Of a stretch of 27,695 nt of DNA, positions 1 to 7,941 are shown one piece after another (within the stretch, counting starts at the first letter, position 1; each line of letters begins with the position of its first letter). The translations under genes and the position numbers were made by a program. The stretch lies in assembly GCA_964482395.1 (NCBI GenBank), contig CAYZXK010000212.1, positions 1-27,695 of the forward strand, given 5' to 3'. The notes under the pieces were generated by a model. It ran no database searches and had not been told where the DNA came from. It saw nothing but the letters and a program-made list of their open reading frames with translations. The DNA comes from CAYZXK01 sp964482395 (GTDB taxonomy: Bacteria; Planctomycetota; Phycisphaerae; UBA1845; Fen-1342).

Positions 1-1
1 G

Positions 2-331
2 ACCGAAAAGAAGAACCTTCAGGTCCAGCTCACCCACCTGGAGCGGGAGAACGCGCGTCTGGTCGAGCAGCGGCAGTTCTACGAGTGCGAGGTGACTTCG
101 CTGCGGAACCAGAGCCGGGCGGCCGAAGCGGCGCTCAGCGCGGTCAAGAAGGCCTTCAGTGAAGTCCGACTGGCCTTGACCGAGACCAAGACCCGGGCTC
201 GACGCCGGGCGATGGATAGTTGGCCGCGGGTCGGCTCGACGCTCCGGGTGAGCGATGACCAGTCGCCGCCGGCCGACGAGCCCACACCTGCTCTTAGTCT
301 TTCCACAGAGGCCGAAACTGCCAGCGGTTAG
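2..331 (+). CDS. C-terminal part of a coiled-coil protein (5' end outside window)
   Basis: The frame is open from the left edge to a TAG at 329-331, giving about 109 residues of the C-terminus. The visible N-terminal two thirds is rich in Glu, Lys, Arg, Gln, Ala and Leu with heptad-like spacing (for example THLERENARLVEQRQ), which indicates a long coiled coil. The last ~35 residues are Ser/Thr/Pro/Glu-rich and probably disordered. A strong intrinsic terminator follows 47 bp after the stop, so this is the last gene of its transcript. The part in view carries no catalytic motif and I do not recognise the family. A structural, scaffold or cell-division-type coiled-coil protein is possible, but function cannot be assigned from this fragment. 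Confidence 0.7.
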   Translation, partial: TEKKNLQVQLTHLERENARLVEQRQFYECEVTSLRNQSRAAEAALSAVKKAFSEVRLALTETKTRARRRAMDSWPRVGSTLRVSDDQSPPADEPTPALSLSTEAETASG

Positions 332-714
332 CGGTGCGCCGCGGGGTTGGACAGAGGCTTGGCCCACGGATCGTGTCCCGGCCCGACCCCGTTGGGGGTC
401 GGGCCGTCTTTTTTGGGTCATCCTGCCGCACAGCCTGCATGGCCTGAGGGGCAGCCGGACCAGACCCGGCGGCCGGCAGTCCGGGCGGGATTTCCGGATC
501 GGGAACTATCGGCGGTCGGCGGCGTCAGATATTCTGAGAGCTCGTCCAGCAAGGCCAGCCCCGCGACGGCAGCCGGCGGCGTGGGTTCCTGCCTGCAAAG
601 ACCGTCGCGGCGGCCGGTTGCGCCGCGGGGTCGCAATGGGCCGCTGGCTATGTAGGTAGCGAAGCCCTTGAGCGGTGCGGGCCGACAGAGGGCCCGATAA
701 TCCGGAGACGCACC
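332..714. other. Intergenic region, 383 bp
   Basis: Apart from the terminator at 379-414, I see no gene. ORFs crossing 415-714 have no Shine-Dalgarno support and no protein-like composition. The region must hold the promoter of the DUF4139 gene at 715, but I could not identify convincing -35/-10 hexamers. Confidence 0.5.
379..414 (+). terminator. Strong rho-independent terminator
   Basis: A perfect 12-bp stem (379-390 pairing with 395-406) closes a 4-nt loop and is followed by TCTTTTTT at 407-414. It lies 47 bp after the stop of the upstream coiled-coil gene and points the same way, so it ends that transcript. Confidence 0.92.
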
Positions 715-2778
715 ATGAAACGGCTCGGAATCGTAAACGTGCTGGTTACCGCTGTTCCGCTCCTGGCCGCCGAAAAGACCGACCTGGCGGTCTCGCGAGT
801 GGCCCTGTTTTCCAGCGGGGTCGCGTATTTCGAATGCGACGCGACGGTGAACGGCAACGCGACCGCGGAACTCAAGTTCCGCACCGACCAGATCAATGAC
901 ATCATTAAGTCCATGGTAATCCAGGACTTCGGGGGCGGCAAGATCGGGGTCATCAGCTACGCGTCGCAGGACCCGATCGAGAAAGCCCTGCGCAGCTTTG
1001 GCGTGGACCTGACCGGCAAGCCCACGCTCGGCGAGCTGCTGGTGCAGCTTCGAGGCGAGCCGGTAGAGATCGCCGGCCCGCGGGCCATCACTGGCACCAT
1101 CGTGGGAGTAGACAAAGAGCAGATCGTCAGCCCGGACGGCAACACGCTCCAGACCGTCGAGCGCCTGACGGTTCTCACCGATGCCGGTCTGCAACGGGTT
1201 GAGCTGACCCAGATTCAAGGTGTTAAGCTGCGAAGCGAAAAGGTGGAGACCGAGCTGCGAAAGGCCCTGGAGACGCTGGCTCGCGGCCATGATGCCGACA
1301 AGAAGAGCGTCGTGCTGAACTTCGAGGGCCAGGGACAGCGCAAGGTGCGGGCGGCGTATTTGCTCGAAGCGCCGATCTGGAAAACCAGCTATCGGCTGGT
1401 CCTGCCCGAGGAAAAGGACAAGCCGCCCTTCATGCAGGGTTGGGCCACGGTCGAAAACGCGACCGAAGAGGACTGGAACAACGTGCGGCTGTCGCTGATT
1501 TCCGGCCGCCCGATCTCATTCCGAATGGACCTGTATACGCCGCTGTATGTGCCCCGGCCACTGGAGAAGCTGGAACTGTACGCTTCACTGCGCCCGCCGG
1601 AATACGAGGGCGGCTTCGGCGTGCCCCCGCCTGGGATGCCTGAGAAGGCGCCGACGGCCGCCAAGCTCCGCACCCTGGGCGCGGGCGCAGGGCGTGGCGG
1701 AGTGGCGGCGGGCGACGCGCAGTCGGAGCTGCCGGGCTACGTTGGCGAGTCGGCGGAGGAAAGGGCCGGCGGTGTGGAACTGGCTGACGCTGGCGTGCAG
1801 TCACTGGCGATCGCCAAAGAAGCCGGCGAACTGTTCGCCTACCACATCGACACCCCGGTCTCCATCCCGCGCCAGCACTCGGCGATGTTGCCGATCGTCA
1901 ATCAGCCGATTGACGGCCAGAAGGTCAGCATCTTCAACCCCGCCACCCATCCCAAGTATCCGCTCAACGGTCTGGAGCTCAAGAACACGACCGGGCTGAA
2001 CCTGATGCAGGGGCCGATAACGGTCTTCGAGGGCGGCATCTATGCCGGCGACGCCAAGCTCCCCGACCTCAAGCCGGACGAGAAACGGTTGGTCGCCTAC
2101 GCCCTCGATCTGTCAACCGAGATTCTGACCAAGCGACAACCCACGCCGGAAGAACTCGTCAGCCTCCGGATCGCCAAGGGGACGCTCTGGCAACGGCGTA
2201 AGTTCGTGGACGCCCGCGAGTATGAGATCAAGAGCAAGGCGGACAAAGACCGCACGCTCATCATCGAGCAGAGCTACACCGAGGATTGGAAGCTGGTCGA
2301 GCCGAAGGAGGCTTACGAGCGGACCGCCAACCTGCTGCGGTTCAAGGTGAACGTGCCGGCCAAGAAGACCGTCACGGAGCGGGTGGTGCTGGAGAAGGTT
2401 GGCGACCAGTCGGTCATCCTGAGCTCGGTCGGCCTGGACGACATCCGCTTCTTCTTGCGGGCCAAGGTGATCTCTCCCAAGGTCAAGGAGGCACTCGAGA
2501 AGGTGATCGCCCTGCGGACCGACCTGGATAACCTCACCCGGCAGCGGGCCCGGCTGGAAAAACAGCACGAGGAAGCGGTGGCCGAGCAGGGCCGCATCCG
2601 CGAGAACCTCAAGACGCTGGACAAGAGCACCGACGCCTATCAGCGACAGCTCAAGAATTTCGATGAGGTCGACGGCCGGATCGCCGAGTATCGTAAGCAG
2701 ATCTCGACCGCCCGAGATCAGGAAGAGCAGAAGCGCAAGGAATTGGAGAGCTACCTCCTCTCGCTGGACGTGGAATAG
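715..2778 (+). CDS. Exported DUF4139 domain-containing protein
   Basis: The product is 687 residues. A short hydrophobic N-terminus (residues ~4-18) ending in Ala-Ala before Glu-Lys suggests a signal peptide. Residues ~20-190 form a beta-rich N-terminal region with the 'VALFSSGVAYFE' opening typical of this group. Residues ~195-590 match the DUF4139 style (AAYLLEAPIWKTSYRLVL, GWATVENATEEDWNNVRLSL). A Gly/Ala-rich linker sits at ~320-355, and a charged coiled coil at ~600-685. DUF4139 proteins, which include the loosely named mucoidy-inhibitor MuiA group, have no established biochemical activity. The start is the ATG after a GGAG at 702-705. The 3' end overlaps the convergent HIT gene by 28 bp. 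The family call is from recognised sequence style, not a search. Confidence 0.85.
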   Translation: MKRLGIVNVLVTAVPLLAAEKTDLAVSRVALFSSGVAYFECDATVNGNATAELKFRTDQINDIIKSMVIQDFGGGKIGVISYASQDPIEKALRSFGVDLTGKPTLGELLVQLRGEPVEIAGPRAITGTIVGVDKEQIVSPDGNTLQTVERLTVLTDAGLQRVELTQIQGVKLRSEKVETELRKALETLARGHDADKKSVVLNFEGQGQRKVRAAYLLEAPIWKTSYRLVLPEEKDKPPFMQGWATVENATEEDWNNVRLSLISGRPISFRMDLYTPLYVPRPLEKLELYASLRPPEYEGGFGVPPPGMPEKAPTAAKLRTLGAGAGRGGVAAGDAQSELPGYVGESAEERAGGVELADAGVQSLAIAKEAGELFAYHIDTPVSIPRQHSAMLPIVNQPIDGQKVSIFNPATHPKYPLNGLELKNTTGLNLMQGPITVFEGGIYAGDAKLPDLKPDEKRLVAYALDLSTEILTKRQPTPEELVSLRIAKGTLWQRRKFVDAREYEIKSKADKDRTLIIEQSYTEDWKLVEPKEAYERTANLLRFKVNVPAKKTVTERVVLEKVGDQSVILSSVGLDDIRFFLRAKVISPKVKEALEKVIALRTDLDNLTRQRARLEKQHEEAVAEQGRIRENLKTLDKSTDAYQRQLKNFDEVDGRIAEYRKQISTARDQEEQKRKELESYLLSLDVE

Positions 2779-3299
2779 CCGCCCGGGCCGAGCTTCAATT
2801 CGGCGGCCTTGGCCAGGAATAGCCGCTGGACCTCATCCAGTGATTGCGGAATGACTTTTACGTCCCCCAGGACCGGCATGAAGTTGGTGTCGCCGCTCCA
2901 GCGTGGCACCACGTGCAGGTGCAGGTGATCGGGCAGGCCGGCCCCGGCGCACCGCCCCAGGTTCATTCCGATATTGAATCCCTGGGCGGCCAGTGCCGCC
3001 TCGAGCACGCGTTTGGCATCCCGGGCCCGTTGCATCAACTCCAGCAAGGTGGCGTCCGGGAGGTCCTCCGGTTGCCCGACATGCAGGGTCGGTGCGATCA
3101 GGACGTGCCCGCTGGTATATGGGAATAGATTCAGCAAGACCACCGTCTGTGGGCTACGCCACAGGACGTGGTTCTTCTCGTCCTCCCCCGCGTCTTGGAT
3201 CAGTTTGCAGAGGAAGCAACCTTCCACGCCGCCGGGCCCCAGACTGGCGATGTAGTCCATTCGCCACGGTGCCCACAGGGTTTTCTGAAAGTCCGCCAT
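2751..3299 (-). CDS. HIT-family protein, Ap4A phosphorylase/hydrolase-like
   Basis: The 182-residue product carries the histidine triad HLHLHVV at residues 125-131, preceded by 'GFNIGMNLGRCAGAG' and followed by PRWSGDTNFMPVLGDVKVIP. That context is typical of bacterial HIT proteins related to diadenosine tetraphosphate phosphorylases. Such enzymes form a nucleotidyl-His intermediate and cleave dinucleoside polyphosphates. A CxxC pair (C28, C31) near the N-terminus resembles the zinc site seen in part of the family. The N-terminal 'LWAPWRMDYI' is also characteristic. I chose the ATG at 3299 because the longer frame needs a TTG and adds only three residues. The exact substrate cannot be told from sequence. 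The 3' end overlaps the DUF4139 gene by 28 bp. Confidence 0.9.
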   Translation of the reverse strand: MADFQKTLWAPWRMDYIASLGPGGVEGCFLCKLIQDAGEDEKNHVLWRSPQTVVLLNLFPYTSGHVLIAPTLHVGQPEDLPDATLLELMQRARDAKRVLEAALAAQGFNIGMNLGRCAGAGLPDHLHLHVVPRWSGDTNFMPVLGDVKVIPQSLDEVQRLFLAKAAELKLGPGGYSTSSERR

Positions 3300-3451
3300 G
3301 GCCTGCAAGCTGGCCCGCGCAGCGTCCGGCGGCGCAAGCTACGTGACAGTGCGCCGGTCCGCAGCGTCGATTAGAAGGGCCGGCGCCTGGATCGCTGGCT
3401 TCTGCTGCTGTCTTGTGTCTTCAATCGCGTTGCACGTTCGCGCGTGGTCAC

Positions 3452-4837
3452 TCAGTTCTCGCACCCGCTAATCGATAGCTTGGCCTGGAGGTTTTTCAGC
3501 ACGCGGATCTGCTGGGCGGTACGGTGCTCAGCCCCTTCTCTGGTCCGGACGATCAGCTCCAAGAGGTAGTCCCCGGGCTGCGCGATGACCCGCTGCCCGT
3601 TTACGCCTTCTCCGATGTCCTGCCCGTCCAATTTCCACCGGAACTCGGCGGTCCGCAACCAGTCTGACGGGCAATCGGCCGAGTATGCCAGCAACAGCGG
3701 CTCGAAGCCCACGCTGCATGAGACCCGGATACCCACCGGCGCTGCTGCCTGCCGGCGTGGCTGGCTGATACCGCGAACGGGGGTCGGTTCGGCCACCAGA
3801 GCGGTAGTTGTTTCGGGCAGTGGCGGCTGATCGGCAGCCGGCTGCGCCGGCGAGCCTGATGCCGCCGGCCCGGGGACCTGCACTGGCCGACGCTGGGTCG
3901 GCGTCCAGGATGTGCTGACCCGGGCCCACTCATCGCTCTCCGCCGGGCTGGGTGGCTTTTGCAGTCGCCCGAGGTTTCCAGCCAGCAGTGCCAGGCCGAC
4001 GGGATTGCCGTCGATGGCTTGCCGGCCCGCCAGCACCTCCGGGGGGCGGTTCGGCTTCACCCCGGCTACCCGAGCGAAGAAGTCGGCGGCAGTGTCCGGC
4101 GTTCGTTCGTGCCCCAGCCGGTTCAGGAAAATCCAGGCAAAGTTTTTGTATCCGTGGCTTTCGTACCAGCGGATAGCTTCCCGCGATTCCTCCTGGCAGA
4201 TCGGCACATCGTTCTGCGTTGTCACCACCAGCACCGGGTGGTAAAGCGACTGAGAGGTCCAGGTCGGGTCCAGTATGCTGGCCGTGAAGTTCGACTGGCG
4301 CACCGCCAGGCAGGTGAATCTTTCCGGGTGCCGGTTGAGCATGTAATGGGCCATGTACCCGCCGGAGGACCAACTGGTCGACAACACGTTGTTCCGGTCG
4401 GCCGCCGTGGTTTGAAACACGTGGTCCAGGATGGCCAGGGTGGCGACCTCGTCGGACTTCAGCGCCCGGTTGATCCTGCGGAGCGGAAACTCCCCGGTGA
4501 AGAAGTCGAATGTCATCAATACAGGTGCAACCACCACATATCCATATCGATCCGCCTCCTGCTGCCATTCCTGGGCCTGGTACAGGGCTGTGTCGTAGGG
4601 CTTCATACCGTGGAAGGTGACGACTAGCGGCCATCGACGAGCCAGACGCTCCGCAGGTTCGCAAGCCACGTACTCTTTCGGCAAGTACAAGTAATATGGC
4701 CGTTTAGTGGTGGGTTCCACAATTTGCTGTAGGGTCCCCCCACCGCGGGGCTGCGGCACGAGGCAGCCGGTAAGCAGACCGCACAGTGGCGTGCAGAGTG
4801 CTGCGGCTCTGGTCAGTTTCGTGCCGATACCGCTCAC
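3452..4837 (-). CDS. Lipoprotein alpha/beta-hydrolase (esterase-like) with C-terminal PKD-like domain
   Basis: The 461-residue product begins with a lipoprotein signal peptide whose lipobox LLTGC puts the lipidated Cys at residue 25. Residues ~45-260 form an alpha/beta hydrolase of the PHB-depolymerase/feruloyl-esterase type. The oxyanion strand is LVVTFHG (71-77), the likely nucleophile is S157 in STSWSSGGYMA, the likely acid is D210, and the likely base is H243 in the segment LNRLGHERTPD. The nucleophile elbow reads S-x-S-x-G instead of G-x-S-x-G. A Pro/Thr-rich linker (~290-355) leads to a PKD/Ig-like beta domain (~365-450). The start is GTG at 4837, backed by GGAGGAG seven bases upstream. 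The enzyme is probably anchored in the envelope and acts on an ester substrate, possibly plant or polymer derived, but the substrate is unknown. Confidence 0.82.
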   Translation of the reverse strand: MSGIGTKLTRAAALCTPLCGLLTGCLVPQPRGGGTLQQIVEPTTKRPYYLYLPKEYVACEPAERLARRWPLVVTFHGMKPYDTALYQAQEWQQEADRYGYVVVAPVLMTFDFFTGEFPLRRINRALKSDEVATLAILDHVFQTTAADRNNVLSTSWSSGGYMAHYMLNRHPERFTCLAVRQSNFTASILDPTWTSQSLYHPVLVVTTQNDVPICQEESREAIRWYESHGYKNFAWIFLNRLGHERTPDTAADFFARVAGVKPNRPPEVLAGRQAIDGNPVGLALLAGNLGRLQKPPSPAESDEWARVSTSWTPTQRRPVQVPGPAASGSPAQPAADQPPLPETTTALVAEPTPVRGISQPRRQAAAPVGIRVSCSVGFEPLLLAYSADCPSDWLRTAEFRWKLDGQDIGEGVNGQRVIAQPGDYLLELIVRTREGAEHRTAQQIRVLKNLQAKLSISGCEN

Positions 4838-5199
4838 GAACGAACTCCTCCGGGGGGCAACCTGCCTGCCGCGCCCACCTCACTCCGGTTCAGACTCGCC
4901 TCGACCATTGGTCAACCGCACTCGCGGCACGCTTCGCCGCGCCGCTAAAACCAATCCCTGGTTCCTCGGGCTCAACCACTTCGCAGGTCACCAGTCTACC
5001 AGGAAACCCTGCGGGTTCAACGCGGCCTCCGTCGGGGCTCCGGCCCCGTTTCCCGGCAGGGCCCGTCCGGGCTGAGAAGGCAAGCTGTTATCACCAGCAG
5101 GGCAGGCGGAAACTGAGCCAAGGCACGGCGAACAGAGCCGCCAAGGGGCTAGCATTGAGGCGGGCTCCGCGTCGAGCCAACCCCTTCGGCATGTGCCTG
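4838..5199. other. Intergenic region, 362 bp, with stem-loops but no gene seen
   Basis: The region lies between the end of selD and the start of the esterase, both on the minus strand. I see three GC-rich foldable elements: CGCGGC/GCCGCG at 4923-4941, CGGGGC-TCCG-GCCCCG at 5033-5048, and just after selD a nested structure (AAGGGG/CCCCTT, 5143-5186, enclosing GGCTC/GAGCC at 5163-5178). None has a U-tract on the transcribed strand, so none is a textbook intrinsic terminator. I looked for a selenocysteine tRNA here and did not find a cloverleaf with anticodon UCA. Confidence 0.4.
4845..4851 (-). promoter_or_regulatory. Shine-Dalgarno of the lipoprotein esterase
   Basis: On the minus strand this reads GGAGGAG, 7 nt before the GTG at 4837-4835. 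It decides the GTG start. Confidence 0.8.
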
Positions 5200-6252
5200 C
5201 TACCGCAAGACCCGAATGCGGGCCGTGTCGGGAGCGGTGACAAAACCCACCACCGCCGCACAGGTGGCTTCCCGCGCTTGCAGTTCTTCGATCAACGCTT
5301 CGCACCGCTCGGCCGGAACGCTTAGCAACAGCCCGCCGGAGGTCTGCGCATCCATCAGCACTGCGGCCAGGTCGGGATCGACTCCGTTGTCAACCTGCAA
5401 CTTCGACCCCAAGTAACTTTGGGTGGTCTTGTGAATCCTGGTCAGGATGCCTTGCTGCGCGAACTCCATGGTCCGCTCCAGCAGGGGTACCTTCGAGGCC
5501 TCCAAAACGATGGTGACGCCGCTGGCTTCCGCCATCTCGAAAGCATGGCCGATCAGTCCGAAGCCGGTGATATCGGTGCAAGCGTTCACCCCGACCTTGA
5601 GGGCGGCCTCGCACCCGGCCTTGTTCAGGGCCGACATCGAGCGGATGGCTTCGGCCAGGCCCTCGGCCGGCAGCTTTCCGCTCTTGGCCGCGCTGCACAG
5701 TACGCCGGTGCCCAGCGGTTTGGTGAGGACCAGTCGATCGCCGGTCCGGGCGGTGGCGTTGGTGAGGATTCGCTGCGGATGGACCCAGCCGGTCACGGCC
5801 AGGCCGTATTTGATCTCGCTGTCGCGGACGCTGTGGCCGCCGACGATGACCGCGCCGGCCTCGCGGACCGCGTCGGCCCCCCCCCGCAGGATTTCAACCA
5901 GGATGTCCAGCGGCAGCACTTTGTCCGGGAAGCCGACCAGATTCAGAGCGGTCAGCGGGCGGCCGCCCATGGCGTAGACGTCGCTCAGCGCGTTGGCGGC
6001 GGCGATCCGGCCAAATGCGAACGGGTCATCCACCAGCGGGGGGAAGAAGTCGGTGGTCTGGACCAAGGCCAACTCGTCGCTGATGCGGAACACCCCCGCG
6101 TCATCGCAGGTGTTGGTGCCGACCAGTAGGTCGGGGTGCTGCCAGGGCTCGAGCTGACGCAGGACCTGCGCCAGGCCGTCTTGCGGCAGTTTGCCCGCTC
6201 AGCCGGCACACGATGCGTAGTCGGTCAGGCGGATTCGCCGGGAGGTCGTCAT
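5200..6252 (-). CDS. selD: Selenide, water dikinase (selenophosphate synthetase), selenocysteine-containing
   Basis: SelD makes selenophosphate from selenide and ATP, the selenium donor for selenocysteine-tRNA and 2-selenouridine. A conventional ORF starts only at 6093 and lacks the active site. Reading upstream in the same frame through one TGA (complement 6199-6201) to the ATG at 6252 gives MTTSRRIRLTDYASCAG-U-AGK, which matches the SelD N-terminus. U18 and K21 have the same spacing as catalytic Cys17 and Lys20 of E. coli SelD. Full length is then 350 residues, as expected for the family. The body shows the usual SelD segments, e.g. TTDFFPPLVDDPFAFGRIAA and NACTDITGFGLIGHAFEMA. A SECIS-like hairpin follows the TGA. 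The gene is divergent from rsmA, 55 bp away. The upstream AGAGAG is only a weak ribosome-binding site. Confidence 0.93.
6154..6174 (-). promoter_or_regulatory. Candidate bacterial SECIS element in selD
   Basis: Starting 24 nt after the UGA, the minus strand can form a 9-bp stem, CTGGCGCAG with CTGCGTCAG, including one G-U pair. The loop is GUC, or GGUCC if the closing pair opens. The apical GCAG-GUC-CUGC resembles the apical GCAGGUCUGC of the E. coli fdhF SECIS, where SelB reads the loop G and U. Distance and loop fit the loose bacterial SECIS rules. Function is inferred. Confidence 0.7.
6199..6201 (-). other. selD: In-frame UGA read as selenocysteine (Sec18 of SelD)
   Basis: The TGA is codon 18 counted from the ATG at 6252 and sits in C-A-G-U-A-G-K, where SelD homologues have Cys or Sec. 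The frame upstream and downstream is conserved SelD sequence, so this is recoding rather than a nonsense mutation. Confidence 0.9.
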
Positions 6253-6307
6253 ACCCGCTCTCTGCCGGGTTTGATTTTTGCCATCGCTTTTGACACTATC
6301 CAGGCTG
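6253..6307. promoter_or_regulatory. Divergent selD/rsmA intergenic region
   Basis: Only 55 bp separates the two start codons, so promoter elements for both genes must lie here or extend into the coding regions. A TTGACA at 6290-6295 is too close to the rsmA ATG to act as its -35. I cannot name convincing hexamers. Confidence 0.4.
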
Positions 6308-7201
6308 ATGCCCGGTCAAACTCTGTCGGAGATTCGTCGTCTGCTGGCGGCCGCGAATCTGGCTCCGCGGCATCGCTTCGGTCAGCACTTCCTGATCGAC
6401 CTCAATCTTATGCGGAAGCTGGTCGACGCGGCGCAGCTTAGCCCGGCTGACACGGTTTTGGAAGTGGGGGCCGGCACCGGCTCGCTCACCGAGCTGCTGC
6501 TGGATCGGGGCGTGCATGTGGTGGCCGTGGAGGTCGACCACGGGCTACAGGGCATATTGCGGCAGCGACTGGGCAGCCACCCGCGGGTGACGCTGGTGCA
6601 GGCTGACGTGCTGGCGGGCAAGCATCGGCTCAACCCGCTGGTCCTCAAAGCCCTCCAGGCTCAGCCGCCGCGGCCGGGCGGGGCTTACAAGCTGGTGGCG
6701 AATCTGCCTTACCAGATCGCCACCCCGCTGCTGATGGACGCTCTTCTGGCCGGGCTGAGTTTTGAACTCCTCGCCTGCACCATTCAGCGTGAGGTGGCAC
6801 AGCGACTGGGGGCCCGGCCGGGCACCGAGTCCTACGGCCCGGGTTCAGTAATCATCCAGAGTCTGGCTGATATCATCCCGCTGGCGATTCTTCCGCCCAG
6901 CGCCTTCTGGCCCCGTCCGGAGGTTCAGTCGGCGATGGTCACCATTCGCCCGCGCGGGGCGGGGCAGGTGGAAATCGACAATCTCCCGGGTTTTGTGGAG
7001 TTCGTACACCGCGGCTTCCAGCAGCGTCGCAAGATGCTGCGCAGGCTGCTGGGGGAGTGGGACGAACTGACCATCCTCGCGGCCTTCCGGCGGGCCGGGG
7101 TCAGTCCGGATGCCCGGGCTGAGCAACTGTCTCCGGCCGCCTGGCGAGGGCTGTTTCGGGCCCTGGAGCGCCGGGGGGGCTCAGCAGGTGCTGGGCGATG
7201 A
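6308..7201 (+). CDS. rsmA: 16S rRNA adenine(1518/1519)-N6-dimethyltransferase
   Basis: RsmA (KsgA) dimethylates two adjacent adenines in the helix 45 loop of 16S rRNA late in small-subunit assembly, using S-adenosylmethionine. The 297-residue product has the family opening RHRFGQHFLID, the SAM-binding motif LEVGAGTGSLTELLL, the acidic VVAVEVD strand, the catalytic NLPYQIATPLL (the NLPY motif that positions the target adenine), and the C-terminal QQRRKMLRR helix. I chose ATG 6308, which gives MPGQTLSEIRRLL like family members; a TTG at 6278 would add ten residues. The ribosome-binding site is weak. The last 101 bp overlap the convergent lipoprotein gene, and the tail after 'ALERR' is low-complexity. 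Confidence 0.95.
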   Translation: MPGQTLSEIRRLLAAANLAPRHRFGQHFLIDLNLMRKLVDAAQLSPADTVLEVGAGTGSLTELLLDRGVHVVAVEVDHGLQGILRQRLGSHPRVTLVQADVLAGKHRLNPLVLKALQAQPPRPGGAYKLVANLPYQIATPLLMDALLAGLSFELLACTIQREVAQRLGARPGTESYGPGSVIIQSLADIIPLAILPPSAFWPRPEVQSAMVTIRPRGAGQVEIDNLPGFVEFVHRGFQQRRKMLRRLLGEWDELTILAAFRRAGVSPDARAEQLSPAAWRGLFRALERRGGSAGAGR

Positions 7202-7895
7202 CGTGCTGGACGAACGCGGCATTCGTCCCGTCCCCGTGTCCGCCATAATAGCCGTATTTCTCGAACTCCCGGTTCCAGGCGATGTTGATTACCCGCCCTT
7301 CGGTGCCCGCGGGCACGCGTAACCCGACCGCGCCGGCTGCGTCCTTGAAATAGACCCCGTCGATGGTTCCGAAGACCTTCATCGGGCCGGCCAGCACGGC
7401 ATCGTTGGCCGAATAGTAGTTATATATGCAACCTTCGATGTTCCGCAGGGCCCGACTGACGTCGTAGTCGTGTGAGAGGCTGGAGGAAATCAGCACCACG
7501 TTCTGGACTTTGTACCCCGGCTTGAGGGCTTCCACTGCCCAGATCGCCACGCCGGTCCCGGCCGAAAGCCCGACCACGTTCACCGGCCGCCCCGGGTATT
7601 GATCCATATAGTCCTGAATATATCCGGCCAGACGCTTGCCGCCCTGCTGAGCGATGATCCGGACCGTCTGATCGATGACCGGATTGAACGACAGCGACCA
7701 GGTCACTCGGGCCACCTGCCCGCGATAGCCGGCCGACTCCAGACCGCGACGAATACCCACGTCTCCCAGGTCCGCGTTGGCCACGCCCGGGCAGTAGAAG
7801 ACTATGCCGTGCTGGGCTTGCGGACCAAACTCCGAGACGCACCCGGCCAACACCACGCTCAGCGCGATGATACCAGTACCGAGCCCCACCTTCAT
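7101..7895 (-). CDS. Lipoprotein with alpha/beta-hydrolase fold
   Basis: The product is 264 residues. The lipobox VLAGC puts the lipidated Cys at residue 19. The mature part reads as a serine hydrolase: oxyanion/first strand GIVFYCPG (30-37), nucleophile S111 in GLSAG (109-113), likely acid D165 in YSANDAVL, and likely base H220 in GGHGDGTN. The fold resembles lipase-type or thioesterase-type hydrolases, but no specific family or substrate is evident. The start is ATG 7895 with GGGAGGT upstream at good spacing. The last ~34 residues are Pro/Ala/Glu-rich and overlap rsmA in antisense. It lies 46 bp downstream of the small unknown gene and probably shares its transcript. Confidence 0.82.
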   Translation of the reverse strand: MKVGLGTGIIALSVVLAGCVSEFGPQAQHGIVFYCPGVANADLGDVGIRRGLESAGYRGQVARVTWSLSFNPVIDQTVRIIAQQGGKRLAGYIQDYMDQYPGRPVNVVGLSAGTGVAIWAVEALKPGYKVQNVVLISSSLSHDYDVSRALRNIEGCIYNYYSANDAVLAGPMKVFGTIDGVYFKDAAGAVGLRVPAGTEGRVINIAWNREFEKYGYYGGHGDGTNAAFVQHVIAQHLLSPPGAPGPETALARRPETVAQPGHPD

Positions 7896-7941
7896 TGCGG
7901 CAGACCTCCCAGTGGCGGCGATGAGGCTGGGATCCGAAGCG

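Noticed and set aside
418..1290. 290-residue minus-strand ORF
   Set aside because: It lies largely antisense to the DUF4139 gene, shows no protein-family features and has no Shine-Dalgarno; it is a high-GC shadow.
4838..5199. Selenocysteine tRNA next to selD
   Set aside because: I searched both strands for a TTC-type T-loop, an 8-bp acceptor stem and a UCA anticodon in a cloverleaf; GGTTCAA-like strings occur, but no foldable tRNA.
6093..6252. Truncated selD or nonsense mutation at 6199-6201
   Set aside because: Conserved SelD residues lie on both sides of the TGA in the same frame, and the TGA falls exactly at the catalytic Cys/Sec position, so Sec decoding is the better explanation.
6290..6295. 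TTGACA as -35 of rsmA
   Set aside because: Only 12 bp separate it from the chosen ATG, leaving no room for a -10 before the start codon.
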